A stretch of 64,000 bases of DNA from Symsagittifera roscoffensis (GCF_963678635.1 NC_087065.1:77695396-77759395); one strand, 5' to 3'; shown: positions 48,601 through 54,300, numbered from the stretch's first letter. Notes: generated by a model not told the origin, from the letters alone. A program made the numbers and translations.

Positions 48601-51600
48601 TAAATAAGAAAAGGCCATCTTTTGTAATTTCTAAATCAATTTACTTTGACGAAAAATCCTTTCCAACCAAAATATCATATAAAAAGTGTCATAAAATTAC
48701 AACTCCACGATATCCCATTTCCAATAAAAGCGTTATCTAGAAAACACTGGCGATGAAAATTTTTAGATAGATTCTCAAAAAAAACTTGTCCGAATTTTTT
48801 TCTATGTCTAAACTTAAATTTTTACGCGCATAAGAGGATTTCACCGGATCATTTCTTGTAGATTCATATGATGTCATTTAGTTTCCAGCTGATGTCTTGA
48901 GATGATGCGGGATCATTAAGGAATCTTAATACCTTTCACCTTAACAAAAAAAAACAGAGAAACCAATACGAGACAAAAAAAATTCACCTTGTTGCATTTT
49001 TGCGCCAAAGGGGTTTTTTCAAAATTGTAAAATTGGTCGGCCGAAAGAAAATGCCGTTAAGATAGTACCAAAGTGTGACTCTTTGAGAGGTCAGAGTATC
49101 GATTTTTTGAAAAAAAAAAACATACGCTACCGCTACCGCGCGCTCATGGTTTATTTCACACATTTCGAAGTATTTTTGATCTTTTTGATATAGTTATTAC
49201 TATAAAAGTTACTTTTTTCCGATTTTCCGATCTCTGATTTTTTCCGATTTTCCGATTTCTGATCTTTTTGATATAGTTATTACTATAAAAGTTACTTTTT
49301 TCCGATCTCTGGTTTTTCCGATTTTTTTCCTTTCCTTTTATTCATTTACAAAAAATGATCTTTTTAACCACAATAAACAGCAAAATGACTGCAATCAAAT
49401 TTTAATTGATTAGTGTTATATAAAACGAATTTTTAGACATTCAGAGCTTTCAAACAGTGTGTCGAAAAACAGGGCAGCGTTTTTATAAATATCAGCAGTG
49501 AACAGTTCAAACTACTCATTGTGACTCACTGCGGGGGGCTGAGTGGGTGGCAGGTATTGTGGGCGGGGCGTGGGGGGGAAGTTGAGAGTCCAGGTGGGGG
49601 TGGGGACGGTGGGCGTGGCACAGCTGTTTCCGTAAATGAGTCCACACACCTCCTGTGGTGTCAGCACGTAATTCTCCGCCAGATAAACGACTGAAACAAA
49701 GACTGCAACGGTAATGGAGCCGAAAATGGAAGAGCGATTAGAGCAATTTCGAAAGGCGGCAGATGTAAAAAAAAATCAAATGTTTGAACTTCTGAGCACC
49801 CCTTCTTAAGCTTCAAATTGACCCAAATCATGCAAAAATAAATCAACAGTATGAAATCACGATTAGATTTGTTTTTCCAAAAATTGGGAGAGAAAATAAT
49901 TTCCCCAAAAATATCTTTGAGAGAATTATATTATACTTCCTTCAATAGGGTGATAAAGTTGTCGAAAGAGCCCGTGCCCCCCCTTTAAATTCACCACTGC
50001 TAATAAAACCACTGGCGTAATTAGAACACCAAAGCATCGAGTGATTTTTGTAGATTACTAATTTTTCGCGGTTTCGCTCACATCAAATATTATTTTTTGA
50101 AGAACAAGAACTAAATAAGAAAAGGCCATCTTTTGTAATTTCTAAATCAATTTACTTTGACGAAAAATCCTTTCCAACCAAAATATCATATAAAAAGTGT
50201 CATAAAATTACAACTCCACGATATCCCATTTCCAATAAAAGCGTTATCTAGAAAACACTGGCGAGGAAAATTTTTAGATAGATTCTCAAAAAAAACTTGT
50301 CCGAATTTTTTTCTATGTCTAAACTTAAATTTTTACGCGCATAAGAGGATTTCACCGGATCATTTCTTGTAGATTCATATGATGTCATTTAGTTTCCAGC
50401 TGATGTCTTGAGATGATGCGGGATCATTAAGGAATCTTAATACCTTTCACCTTAACAAAAAAAAACAGAGAAACCAATACGAGACAAAAAAAATTCACCT
50501 TCAGTGTTCTATAAAAGTATGTTTTATCAACAGGCAAATCAGGGGCGGATCTAGGATTTTCTCGAGGGGGGCGGATTTTCAAAAAATTTTTGAAAATTTT
50601 GTCGACCTTTTTTTTAAGTCGGCCAAATTGATTTCTGAGCTCTCCCCAAGCACTACAAAGACCCAGTTTTAGCGAAATTTCTGAATTTCAGCGCCGCAGG
50701 CTAAATTTTGAAAAAACAGGCCAGAAAATTGCGTTTTTTCGGCGCGCGCCCCCTCAAAATTAGTATATATTGGCACCAAAGACGCCTTTAGAGAAATTTA
50801 AGGATCCGTAATCAAAAATGGATATCTCAAAATAGTACAAAGGGGGGACTCTTTGGGTCGGCAGGGGGTCGAATCCCTGAGGGGGGGGGGCTTTAAATCC
50901 GCGCCTGAGGCAAATGCTTCTGTGCCGCTAATCAAGACCTACTGGAAACGATGCCTTTGATTACATTTTTGTATTGCAATTATTATCGAAGCTACGAGCC
51001 AGGACCATTGTTGGCCTCGAACCACCGACAGTTCCACTTAAAGGCGGTGACGAGTTTTTATTTTTTTATTTTAGTTTTGCGGTGAACTTGTATTGTTTGT
51101 GCTCAAAAGAGTCTCTAAAAAAATTCTAACAGGGCCTTAATACGACAAAACTTTAAGACGAGTTAAGAATGTGTCATTCTCTAATTGGTAAAATGTTTTT
51201 CAAATTTACCCAGCCTGAAAAAGCTTATTCAGTGTCTTTCTAAGTTTTCTAAGTTCCTTAATTAACTGTCGTCAGATTAGCCGACCCGACCACCTTCACA
51301 ATATTCGTAATATTAACGAATGTAATAGATGATTTATGGATCTTTGGCTCATCAGTCCATAGAAATCAGTTTTTTTTTGTTTTTTTTTCCCTCTTAAACC
51401 ATTCTCTTCAGTGCACCCCCGCCCCATTGCCAGACCTGTGGGTCCCCACTCCTGCACCCCCATGACACACACTCTGGGACTCATGATGGCATCCAGAATA
51501 CATAGAACACTTGCAAACACATACGTGTAGTCCTTTAGTTTGTCATTCTTCAGGATCGAGTCCAGTATTGGTGCCACGGCCAGACAAAAATCGCACTCCT

Positions 51601-52809
51601 GATATTCGGGAAAAAATAAAACCAGTCCAGATATTGTTAACATAGATTAACATTCAGATATTAAAGACCATCGATTAAAAAGCGTCGAAATTTTCTTATG
51701 CAAAATATTGAAAATTTTATAGGTAGCTTAGCTAGCAGATCCGATTTTGTGCAACTAACTAACATCATTTATCCACGAGGGATAGGACCAACATACGAGC
51801 TGTACAGCTCATCACGGCGAACCGCTGTTGTGCCCCTGCTTAAGAACTACATGCAATTTTTTTGGTTATTTTTCTGGGCTGGGTAATGTTGCCTCACCCT
51901 CAAGCAACTAACAGAGAACTTTGCGATTTCAGAAAAATATTCAAAAATACGGAAAATTTGCGAAACAAATGTAAGATTTGAATAATTTTGAAAAATCAAA
52001 AATTAAGTAAATTGATGGAATGGGGGGTTAATAATAGCTGATATAATATGAACTTAATTCTAAGTATATTGAGTAATCTCGGGTAATTAAGTCGGAAAAC
52101 GAAATTGTTCAGACTAGTTTTTGTCAAAAACATGACACTACGTTTTTTCTTTTTTAGGCGGAATTGGAATTACCAACATGTACTTAACCTGATACACACT
52201 TGACCCGGTACAAGTCTTCACTGAGATAGTAAAAATTGGGATGAAAAAACACACCCTACACCATAGATCTTTCCGTGGTAGTCGGAACACTCAGTGCTCG
52301 ATATCTGATTAATCGGTGGTTTGAATGAACTTTTATTGTACCGTGTTTCTTCGATTCTAAAACTAAAATACCGTTTAATTTCGTAACTTGTAGTCTTTTT
52401 AATTTAATTACTTGTTCCTATTATACAATCACTTCGAAACGCAAAAAAAAATGATTTTAATAAACGGTGTTTTTGACCAACTCAAATTTAAGTGTTAGCG
52501 TCTTAGTTTTGAGTGGGCATTGTGACAATTGTTCAGCTGACTGGTTGTGTTTCTTCCCCTGTCTTTTACTCGTGCAGCACGAGCCGCAATTTGGTCAAGA
52601 GTTTCACGGTACAAAGGGTCATTTTCCTTCACAATTCTCCCCAAAATATACTCAAGGTCAATGTTTTGCTCCTCCTTTAAAAGATAGTTAGTAAGCTCCT
52701 GTTCTAAGCCCGGCTTAGGAATATGTCTAGCAGTTATTGGGCTTAGACAATCAACGTGTAAAGTGTAAATTATAAGCAAAACAGATGCCGATAAATATTG
52801 ACAAATCAT
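18511..52809 (-). CDS. SMPD1: Acid sphingomyelinase (complete 11-exon gene model)
   Basis: Secreted/lysosomal metallophosphoesterase that hydrolyses sphingomyelin to ceramide and phosphocholine. The spliced exons 52570-52809, 51436-51598, one of three exon-3 copies, 45506-45668, 42833-42974, 31405-31561, 30780-30969, 22341-22431, 20210-20475, 19033-19171 and 18511-18619 give 606 codons with consistent phases at every junction (human protein: about 630). Signal peptide 1-20; saposin-type domain 82-158 with six cysteines (82, 85, 113, 124, 150, 158); Pro-rich linker; catalytic domain with zinc ligands D200, H202, D271, N311, H424, H455, H457 and catalytic H275 and H312. The family G-H-I-P-P-G motif is S-H-H-R-E-F here. 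The introns hold two Gypsy elements, hAT MITEs and the exon-3 triplication. Confidence 0.93.
18620..19032. other. Intron 10
   Basis: AT-rich intron, donor GTGAGT at 19032 and acceptor CACTAG at 18620, no inserted repeat recognised. Confidence 0.7.
19033..19171 (-). CDS. SMPD1: Acid sphingomyelinase exon 10
   Basis: Bounded by the acceptor GTTGCTTGCAG and the donor GTGAGT. It encodes residues 525-570 with the signature WEEEYNLKEAYNM and LPSDFDDLLTRM, matching the W-x(n)-ARETYGLPN...LP-x-W-x-L-x-R-M segment that follows the phosphoesterase domain in this family. Phases in and out fit exons 9 and 11. Confidence 0.9.
19172..20209. other. Intron 9 with a duplicated segment
   Basis: Two direct copies of a ~140-bp segment, near 19309-19445 and 19503-19640, share TTTCTCGACACT, TCAATGTGGTTC-type and TGTGGCAC blocks. 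A further inverted relic (GAGCGAGCAGG type) occurs near 21620. A run of cytosines lies at 20004-20013. No gene. Confidence 0.6.
20210..20475 (-). CDS. SMPD1: Acid sphingomyelinase exon 9 (zinc-binding G-H-T-H)
   Basis: Residues 436-524, from VDKIMQRYVNTIRG through NGHTHTDDLTVYYD to YYLNVTK. H455 and H457 in GHTH are the last two zinc ligands of the dinuclear centre. TAFTAPSVTTYSNSN and GYRVYYVD match the conserved strands after them. Acceptor GATTTTCAG, donor GTAGAC. Confidence 0.95.
20476..22340. other. Intron 8 with short TTCGAC-rich repeats
   Basis: 20640-20990 and 21850-22120 are full of short degenerate repeats of the form (G)TTCGAC or TTTGACC, spaced irregularly by 10-40 bp. The remainder is AT-rich. 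The open frames here do not resemble proteins. Confidence 0.5.
22341..22431 (-). CDS. SMPD1: Acid sphingomyelinase exon 8 (zinc-ligand His, altered motif)
   Basis: Residues 406-435: IDELQDCEDRGIKAWLISHH, then REFSLPYYTN. It aligns with the family segment V-G-E-L-Q-x-A-E-D-R-G-x-K-V-x-I-I-G-H-I-P-P-G. The metal-binding His is kept (H424) but Gly before it is Ser and I-P-P-G is H-R-E-F. Acceptor CTTCTTCTTCAG and donor GTAATC give phases that match exons 7 and 9, so the change is encoded, not a splice-model artefact. Confidence 0.85.
22500..22815. mobile_element. Decayed hAT-type MITE
   Basis: Shares AGGCCAAAAAATTGCG, CGGCGTGCGC-type and CCCTCAAAATTAGTTTTA followed by TTGGCGCC with the intact elements at 32050 and 50530. 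The ends are not recognisable. Confidence 0.4.
22992..23330 (+). mobile_element. Divergent GTTCC element
   Basis: Starts CTTCCGACTTTCGAAG and keeps the family order (CACCTCGGATTATTTTT, a TTTTGGGGGTTTGAA block), but the 3' end is lost. Confidence 0.5.
23558..23692. repeat. 135-bp flanking direct repeat, left copy
   Basis: Begins GATATGGAAAAACTATTTT and ends AATACTTGTGCT, directly against the left LTR of Gypsy-1. The partner is 29964-30098, directly against the right LTR. About 8 of 135 positions differ, the same level as the two LTRs. Confidence 0.9.
23693..23905 (-). repeat. Gypsy-1 3' LTR
   Basis: 213 bp. The plus-strand start is TAATAAAATGTTTC here against TGACAAAATGTTTC in the partner, and the end is GATTCGCAACA in both. 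The partner's TG...CA ends are canonical; this copy has lost the terminal G. Confidence 0.9.
23906..23914 (-). other. Gypsy-1 polypurine tract
   Basis: On the minus strand TAAGGGGAA lies immediately before the 3' LTR, the position of the plus-strand primer in LTR retroelements. Confidence 0.6.
24248..26473 (-). pseudogene. Gypsy-1 integrase (catalytic Glu position is a stop)
   Basis: One frame with a single internal stop. N-terminal half (26473-25826): zinc-binding H54/H57 with C86/C89, first Asp D121 (NLDFAGP), second Asp D180 (RVDHASC). The residue 36 positions after D180, where the D,D-35-E family has Glu, is TAA at 25826-25828. Reading continues in frame from there with the rest of the core and a long C-terminal tail (25789-24248) that ends in a SSRN motif also seen at the end of the Gypsy-2 integrase (SSRS). 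The frame is otherwise open for over 500 residues, so the stop looks young relative to the other damage. Confidence 0.9.
26937..27361 (-). pseudogene. Gypsy-1 RNase H fragment
   Basis: 27361-27158 reads YSTNELELLGVVWAVEHYKK (the RNase H Glu region). A frame change leads to 27284-26937 with EIITDHKALLSALS (second Asp) and RLTRWVDRLLPFNF. The first RNase H block (C-D-A-S) is missing because of the upstream deletion. Confidence 0.85.
27403..28158 (-). pseudogene. Gypsy-1 reverse transcriptase
   Basis: The frame includes GHIKKLENGDEDRFISPIV, TNLDLKNAYSQL and FLTGFYGLGDMPNEF, then a TAA at about 27616, then NCYLDDILVASKG with the catalytic Y-L-D-D, and EWLGFKISG. The sequence then jumps to LGASLE, skipping roughly a hundred residues of thumb/connection that Gypsy-2 keeps. 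Confidence 0.92.
28155..29751 (-). pseudogene. Gypsy-1 gag and protease
   Basis: Starts MAQSNRNESN at 29751, with PIPWEEWSDLF early. The reading continues in a second frame (29467-29108; LALGNEGKKIF) and a third (29300-28155). The last contains two zinc knuckles, C134-C137-H145-C149 and a canonical CCHC C156-C159-H164-C169, then the protease with V-D-S-T at 261-264 in place of D-S/T-G. Two frame changes, near 29480 and 29190, break it. Confidence 0.88.
29733..29750 (-). other. Gypsy-1 primer-binding site overlapping gag codons 1-6
   Basis: Directly after the 5' LTR the minus strand reads TGGCGCAGTCAAACAG. TGG pairs with a tRNA CCA end; TGGCGCAGTC would suit a tRNA-Ser-type acceptor. The gag ATG uses the last LTR base plus the first two bases of this site. 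Confidence 0.65.
29751..29963 (-). repeat. Gypsy-1 5' LTR
   Basis: 213 bp, plus strand TGACAAAATG...GATTCGCAACA, TG...CA ends. Partner of 23693-23905. Confidence 0.92.
29964..30098. repeat. 135-bp flanking direct repeat, right copy
   Basis: Starts at the first base after the right LTR (GATATGGAAAAACTATTTTT) and ends AATACTTGTGCT. Matches 23558-23692. Confidence 0.9.
30099..30779. other. Intron 7, right part
   Basis: AT-rich intron sequence. A GCGCAGCGGTGAGAAGCGGA stretch near 30337 is GC-rich but otherwise unremarkable. No supported gene. Confidence 0.4.
30780..30969 (-). CDS. SMPD1: Acid sphingomyelinase exon 7
   Basis: Residues 343-405: TLVDEWSWWLP, IRKGGYWAWEFMPGLKVVSL and NSDFSGMLQW. 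Matches the family's W-x-P-W-L-P, G-G-F-Y-A and P-G-L-R-x-I-S-L-N segments. Acceptor TTTTGTAG, donor GTTAGT; the leftover base joins exon 8 to make Ile. Confidence 0.95.
30970..31404. other. Intron 6
   Basis: AT-rich intron with GTATTA donor and TTTGTAG acceptor. No repeat recognised. Confidence 0.6.
31405..31561 (-). CDS. SMPD1: Acid sphingomyelinase exon 6 (G-N-H-E motif)
   Basis: Residues 290-342: FVNSLLKKYFGNSTLL, AVGNHESCPVDLFVPDY, PMAWLYNVST. N311 is a zinc ligand and H312 the second catalytic His. The D271 to N311 distance of 40 equals the human D278 to N318 distance. Acceptor TTTTTTTCAG; the first base completes the Lys codon of exon 5. Confidence 0.96.
31562..33014. other. Intron 5, left part
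   Basis: Contains the nested hAT MITE at 32050-32393, inside a GTTCC-element 3' end remnant (AAGACTGCTCATATCAG before it, GGTGAAGCTCT after it). Otherwise AT-rich, with a short AAAAG/AAAAAG run near 31653-31680. Confidence 0.6.
32050..32393. mobile_element. hAT-type MITE with 8-bp target duplication CATATCAG
   Basis: Ends CAGGGGTGGATTTAG and CTAGATCCGCCCCTG are imperfect inverted repeats. CATATCAG occurs immediately on both sides (32042-32049 and 32394-32401), the 8-bp duplication typical of hAT transposition. It contains long G and C runs and no gene. It is inserted into the 3' end of an older GTTCC element. Confidence 0.92.
33015..33323 (-). repeat. Gypsy-2 3' LTR
   Basis: 309 bp, plus strand TGACATTTGCC...CTCATGACA. 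It contains a 12-bp stretch (ACCGAAGGTCGC) absent from the other LTR. Confidence 0.93.
33156..33500 (-). CDS. Hydrophobic open frame at the env position of Gypsy-2
   Basis: A 114-residue frame with several hydrophobic stretches (FIYSLFYHLAFL, AIYLMLLWVLFVDYKIFVFF, CLFAVMLLISLLVVF). It lies between the end of the integrase frame and the 3' LTR, and its second half is LTR sequence. It has no signal-peptide cleavage motif or fusion-peptide pattern that I recognise, and could be chance translation of an AT-rich region. Kept because of its position and the run of membrane-like segments. Confidence 0.2.
   Translation of the reverse strand: MTVYLSNYSKLLQNFIYSLFYHLAFLRDRGAIYLMLLWVLFVDYKIFVFFHKIFPFRGECHEATFGTSFIHCLFAVMLLISLLVVFKATGLAYIECHAVRGHSVVLIHRLLDVN
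33683..35839 (-). CDS. Gypsy-2 integrase and C-terminal tail (intact frame)
   Basis: 718 residues. Zinc-binding H97/H100 and C126/C129; catalytic D164 (QLDFAGP), D223 (RTDHGSG) and E259 (LVERMIQ) with 35 residues between D223 and E259, the D,D-35-E pattern. The long C-terminal tail is Ser/Pro-rich and ends SSRSKKATKFFGDP, similar to the Gypsy-1 tail. It overlaps the RNase H frame (ending 35749) in another frame; the join near 35840 is probably a frame-shifting indel. Confidence 0.93.
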   Translation of the reverse strand: MFAVNGGKAILSKSKKEIVGLPGLFDADLLAELTEEDRFLGSMNRAIINKDVTSFNKLGAYMAQFWPKAAVINNCVIVDNKLAIPETLRQAVFARLHRSHPGQEAMMSASEYIWWQFLNRQIVDICEKCRECRLYSKNLKPVKTFHTTQPLPDLTAPNQELQLDFAGPILDEKGVKIFLLVAIDRFSKFPSVLITKTTGAKKVTKFLRSYIQIHGLPHSIRTDHGSGFKNDLVQQFCSSGGIKHILSPVGDHRGSGLVERMIQTIKLKLGTKKLDPNFANFKEVLHRIAEDIRKSNHSTLKKSHFELHFGRKPNTEWSQAFHNVVNSYTSAQRLERNLLTPDQIASQDYSRDRAKIVPRGSASPQIAPRFNPMFSLEGNNAESEPYKALADLARAANKWTQYKRNLPPDGGKRVLQELSSRHSDLAHSLKTGLSRQTPCFAEDRSVITPPGAQASVLRLPTLQPRRQSKTSQLETLLLSDSSRVRVFRKIVDCQSGKPLFKLAKFKITRITDHTYVTDKGKVYQKNHVCLKPNFRNNISATQNPLGDRLQTPGPYLRSGGKKPVTRSSQPTLLEKRPDDTSVSQPMVVDLTIDSSSESSSGQNTLQLVRESTPVEKRPRIQDNLPPVTFADSSFSLNQSPMDTLVSSPPITQSVNPTVANARSEYSSPADVAPEGFIPPDSYSSYPSLSLPAQPIVDDSEAVRTSSRSKKATKFFGDP
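35749..37221 (-). pseudogene. Gypsy-2 RNase H and RT connection
   Basis: 37221-36964: LRSFMGTLNHLQRFIPDL (connection) and RVKCDASHNGLGA (first RNase H Asp), then a TGA. 36864-35749: STNELELLAIVWACEHF lies at the start, then QVLTDRKAIISALS and LLRWADWLLPFDFEVFHVPG, followed by a long linker. The TGA near 36966 interrupts it. Confidence 0.9.
37286..37860 (-). pseudogene. Gypsy-2 reverse transcriptase
   Basis: 37796-37533 reads LTAKKDGSIKLALNAK and WFNSLDLKYAFSQLPL. A frame change leads to 37615-37286 with TGFYGLTDMPTEFQKAMD and CYLDDIIIVTKG (catalytic Y-L-D-D). The fingers upstream of 37800 are also frame-shifted. Confidence 0.92.
37926..39613 (-). pseudogene. Gypsy-2 gag and protease
   Basis: Starts MAQPAVPMNEDRTDLLGIPP at 39614. 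A TAA replaces a codon in the W-E-E-W segment seen in Gypsy-1, and a later frame change joins 39320-38370. That frame holds FALGNEGKRRF (res. 32-41) and two zinc knuckles, C211-C214-H222-C226 and C233-C236-H241-C245. After a TAG near 38368 the protease reads VDTGSPVSFLN, with the active D-T-G preserved, and continues to 37926. Confidence 0.9.
39596..39613 (-). other. Gypsy-2 primer-binding site overlapping gag codons
   Basis: Immediately after the 5' LTR the minus strand reads TGGCGCAGCCAGCAGTTC. The first eight bases equal those of Gypsy-1. The A of the gag ATG is the last LTR base. Confidence 0.65.
39614..39910 (-). repeat. Gypsy-2 5' LTR
   Basis: 297 bp, plus strand TGACATTTGCC...GTCTCATGACA. 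Partner of 33015-33323. Confidence 0.94.
39911..40965. other. Intron 5, AT-rich part
   Basis: A decayed hAT-MITE-like stretch (CGGCCGATCCTAAATAATTT, near 40460) is the only recognisable item. No gene. Confidence 0.4.
40966..41471 (-). mobile_element. GTTCC element, inverted half of a palindromic pair
   Basis: Plus-strand start AACAAGACTGCTCGTATC, family landmarks in reverse order, ending near the CATCCGTTACAG remnant of the 5' hairpin. Confidence 0.8.
41474..41861 (+). mobile_element. GTTCC element, direct half of a palindromic pair
   Basis: Begins 5'-truncated at GTCCTGAGCTTG and ends GAGCAGTCTTGTT. Together with 40966-41471 it forms an inverted repeat of almost 900 bp whose two outer ends are both the element 3' end. 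Confidence 0.8.
41862..42832. other. Intron 5, right part
   Basis: Run of cytosines at 41955-41968. A decayed GTTCC 5' portion lies near 42105-42250 (CGACTTTCGAAAAGATG, CTTCAGACAAATTTCAAATT). No gene. Confidence 0.5.
42833..42974 (-). CDS. SMPD1: Acid sphingomyelinase exon 5 (G-D-x-P-A-H motif)
   Basis: Residues 243-289: CDSPKVTLENLLAKL, FDYILVTGDLPAHDVWNQT. D271 bridges the two zinc ions and H275 is the first catalytic His of this family. Acceptor GCTGTTCAG, donor GTAAGT (consensus). The Y243 codon is split with exon 4. Confidence 0.96.
42975..43986. other. Intron 4, left part
   Basis: AT-rich. The minus frame at 43543-43782 has a cysteine cluster (TCNICRPCVH) faintly like a gag zinc knuckle, but I cannot support an element here. 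Confidence 0.4.
43987..44528 (+). mobile_element. GTTCC element copy, nearly full length
   Basis: GTTCCGACTTTCGTAACC hairpin at the left, the family landmarks in order, and terminal CGAGCAGTCTTGTT. About 540 bp, with a short internal duplication of the ACTAGCC block. Confidence 0.85.
44529..45505. other. Intron 4, right part
   Basis: AT-rich intron, with a C-rich stretch at 45354-45387. No supported gene. Confidence 0.4.
45506..45668 (-). CDS. SMPD1: Acid sphingomyelinase exon 4 (first zinc ligands)
   Basis: Residues 189-242: HKVLHLTDIHLDRLYSEG, then CEEPMCCRD and AGKYGSLA. D200 and H202 in T-D-I-H are the first two zinc ligands. E-P-M-C-C-R matches the family's D-P-L-C-C-R. Acceptor CCTTCTAG, donor GTATGT. 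The Met at 192 is not a start; the frame is open through the acceptor. Confidence 0.96.
45964..47473. repeat. 1.51-kb tandem triplication, copy 1
   Basis: Three adjacent direct copies: 45964-47473, 47474-48990 and 48991-50501, each beginning GTTGCATTTTTGCGCC and ending AAATTCACCTT. They are nearly identical, differing by a few single bases, one 6-bp insertion and homopolymer changes. Each contains one copy of exon 3 with both splice sites plus flanking intron, including an internal ~83-bp duplication (TTGATATAGTTATTACTA twice). Confidence 0.97.
46502..46662 (-). CDS. SMPD1: Acid sphingomyelinase exon 3, copy a
   Basis: 161 bp between acceptor CTTTGTTTCAG and donor GTGAGT. It reads VYLAENYVLTPQEVCGLIYG, then NSCATPTVPTPTWTLNF and a Pro-rich linker ending PPTQPPA. 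It supplies the last two saposin-domain cysteines and the linker to the catalytic domain. Phase 1 in, phase 0 out. Confidence 0.93.
47474..48990. repeat. 1.51-kb tandem triplication, copy 2
   Basis: 1517 bp, with the 6-bp insertion inside its exon copy and one additional T near 48550. Confidence 0.97.
48012..48178 (-). CDS. SMPD1: Acid sphingomyelinase exon 3, copy b (+2 codons)
   Basis: Same splice sites and frame as copy a but 167 bp. A 6-bp GTGGGG-type insertion adds one Pro-Thr pair in the TVPTPT segment and keeps the frame. Confidence 0.92.
48991..50501. repeat. 1.51-kb tandem triplication, copy 3
   Basis: 1511 bp, ending at AAATTCACCTT before unique sequence CAGTGTTCTATAAAAG. It is the copy closest to exon 2 in transcription order. 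Confidence 0.97.
49530..49690 (-). CDS. SMPD1: Acid sphingomyelinase exon 3, copy c
   Basis: 161 bp, coding sequence and splice sites as in copy a. It is the first exon-3 copy met by the spliceosome after exon 2. The Val codon spanning exon 2 and exon 3 is completed normally. Confidence 0.93.
50530..50907. mobile_element. hAT-type MITE with 8-bp target duplication AGGCAAAT
   Basis: Left end CAGGGGCGGATCTAGG, right end TAAATCCGCGCCTG, imperfect inverted repeats. AGGCAAAT is present on both sides (50522-50529 and 50908-50915). Same family as 32050-32393 in the opposite orientation. Located in intron 2. Confidence 0.93.
50908..51435. other. Intron 2, right part
   Basis: AT-rich intron up to the exon 2 donor GTCTGG. 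No other feature. Confidence 0.5.
51436..51598 (-). CDS. SMPD1: Acid sphingomyelinase exon 2 (saposin-type domain)
   Basis: Residues 81-134: ECDFCLAVAPILDSILKN, VFASVLCILDAIMSPRVC, ending EWGPT. C82, C85, C113 and C124 are the first four of the six saposin cysteines. This domain presents lipid to the catalytic domain in the family. Acceptor CGAATATCAG, donor ACAG-GTCTGG. The twelve residues from C124 to the exon 3 join match the human spacing. Confidence 0.92.
51599..52569. other. Intron 1
   Basis: AT-rich intron. Nothing inserted that I recognise. Confidence 0.5.
52570..52809 (-). CDS. SMPD1: Acid sphingomyelinase exon 1 (signal peptide)
   Basis: 80 codons from ATG at 52809. MICQYLSASVLLIIYTLHVD is a good signal peptide. 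The rest is a charged propeptide-like region (YLLKEEQNIDLEYILGRIV...LDQIAARAAR) before the saposin domain. Donor GTAAAA at 52569 gives phase 0, matching exon 2. The start is chosen as the Met that opens the signal peptide; upstream promoter elements are not recognisable. Confidence 0.82.
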
Positions 52810-53849
52810 TGTGAGTTCGAATTTTTTTTAGAACAAAATGTTTCTGGACGAGCTTTAATGATTAATCTTCAAAACTGCAAATTATGCTAGTTAAACGGAT
52901 GCGATAAATAAATTGAACGTCGGGTTATTTTGTTTAGCTGGTGTGACTTAAACGATCGACTAATTGATAAATAAAAAGTTTCACAGCGATATTGAAGTCA
53001 AATCGGTAAAAGCAAATAGCAATTGATTCTTAAGACTTTAAGATAGTTGATAATAATCACAACATTGTCAATCATTTGCCAAAAGTAGTAAGTTTGAAAC
53101 AATACAACAAATACCCCACCCAGACGTTGAAGGGCATCCAAGCTAAATTTACGAGAGAACGCCCTTATGAAAACTATGGTTTGATTCGTTTTCCGGCTTG
53201 CGTTTGTCAATTAATTTAGCCAATGAAGGTTGTCGGACGACATGTAATGCCACGTTTGCAAACCAAGTTATTTTGTTCGACTAAAACAATCAGAAGAAAG
53301 GTTTTTAATTCTACCGTGACCGACAAATCGGTTGATGAGATTGTGTTGACTTTATCACTCCATTGACTTAGGTGTAGATTTGAACTCCGTAGACATTGTC
53401 CCTGGACCACCTAGTTCGCCGAAGCTTCCAGACAACCCTGCAAATGCTTGATGTCCAAAAATTACTGGAATCGAAAGACATGATTTAAAAAAGTAGGCAT
53501 TAAACTTGATTGGCGAGAAATATCTGTTGACAGCCAAAGTGGACTTTCAGTCGAATGTTTAGTCGGGCACGTTTGGTGATTAGTCGCTGCACTCCTCAGT
53601 TTTTGAGTGGAGCCAGTAATTAATTTACTTTTATTTTTGATGTGTTCCACGGTGTGCGTCTGTAGTTTTCCACGATTTTTCAATGGTCTGAAAATTTTTC
53701 GACAATTTTTTGAACATTTTAACCATCTCATTTCAGTTGCTATGTAAAGTACAAAGTGATGTAATCAGCAAGTAGCAAAATTAAATAGCCTGCCTTAAAT
53801 AAAATTGTATCCAAATCTAAAACTGGTTATATCTCAGCTTTGGCGTGAA
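52810..53849. other. 5' flank of the sphingomyelinase gene
   Basis: AT-rich. It would include the promoter and 5' untranslated region of the minus-strand gene. No TATA box or initiator can be assigned with confidence. Short frames here are not convincing. Confidence 0.4.
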
Positions 53850-54300
53850 AGCACAAAATGTGTCGCAGGCTGACTGTCCCAAATTGGCCAAACTGGCTAT
53901 CTTTGAACAAAAAAAGACAACTGGCAAAATATGTTTTTGAAATTCAGCTCATGACAAAAAATCCTTTTGGATGGAAAAGACAATTCCGTCACACATATTT
54001 AATCAAAAAGACAAAATTTTTCTGGCAAAAAACTACCCGAGCACAGATATTGCGTCATTTTCTAAGAAAGTCGCAACAAAAGTCTTGTTGCTCCGATTTT
54101 CAAATAAAAGCGGAATGTTTACACTTGGGTGGGTTTTTTTCATCCATTTTTCACCTTTTTAACTAAAAATTTATAAACAAAATTTATAAAAATCGTAAGC
54201 CGTCTTTTGTATCTCCAGAGTACAAAATCACCTGTGATTATTTTTCGTAAACTTATGGATCAAATGCTAACGCGTAAGCGACGGAATATTGCGCTCCAAG
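53850..54300. mobile_element. Decayed GTTCC elements, inverted pair
   Basis: CTGTCCCAAATTGGCCAAA near 53872 is the reversed middle of the family. From about 54088 a direct 5' end (GTTGCTCCGATTTTCAAA, TGGGTGGGTTTTTTTC) and CACCTGTGATTATTTTTCGT follow. Both halves are strongly diverged. Confidence 0.5.
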
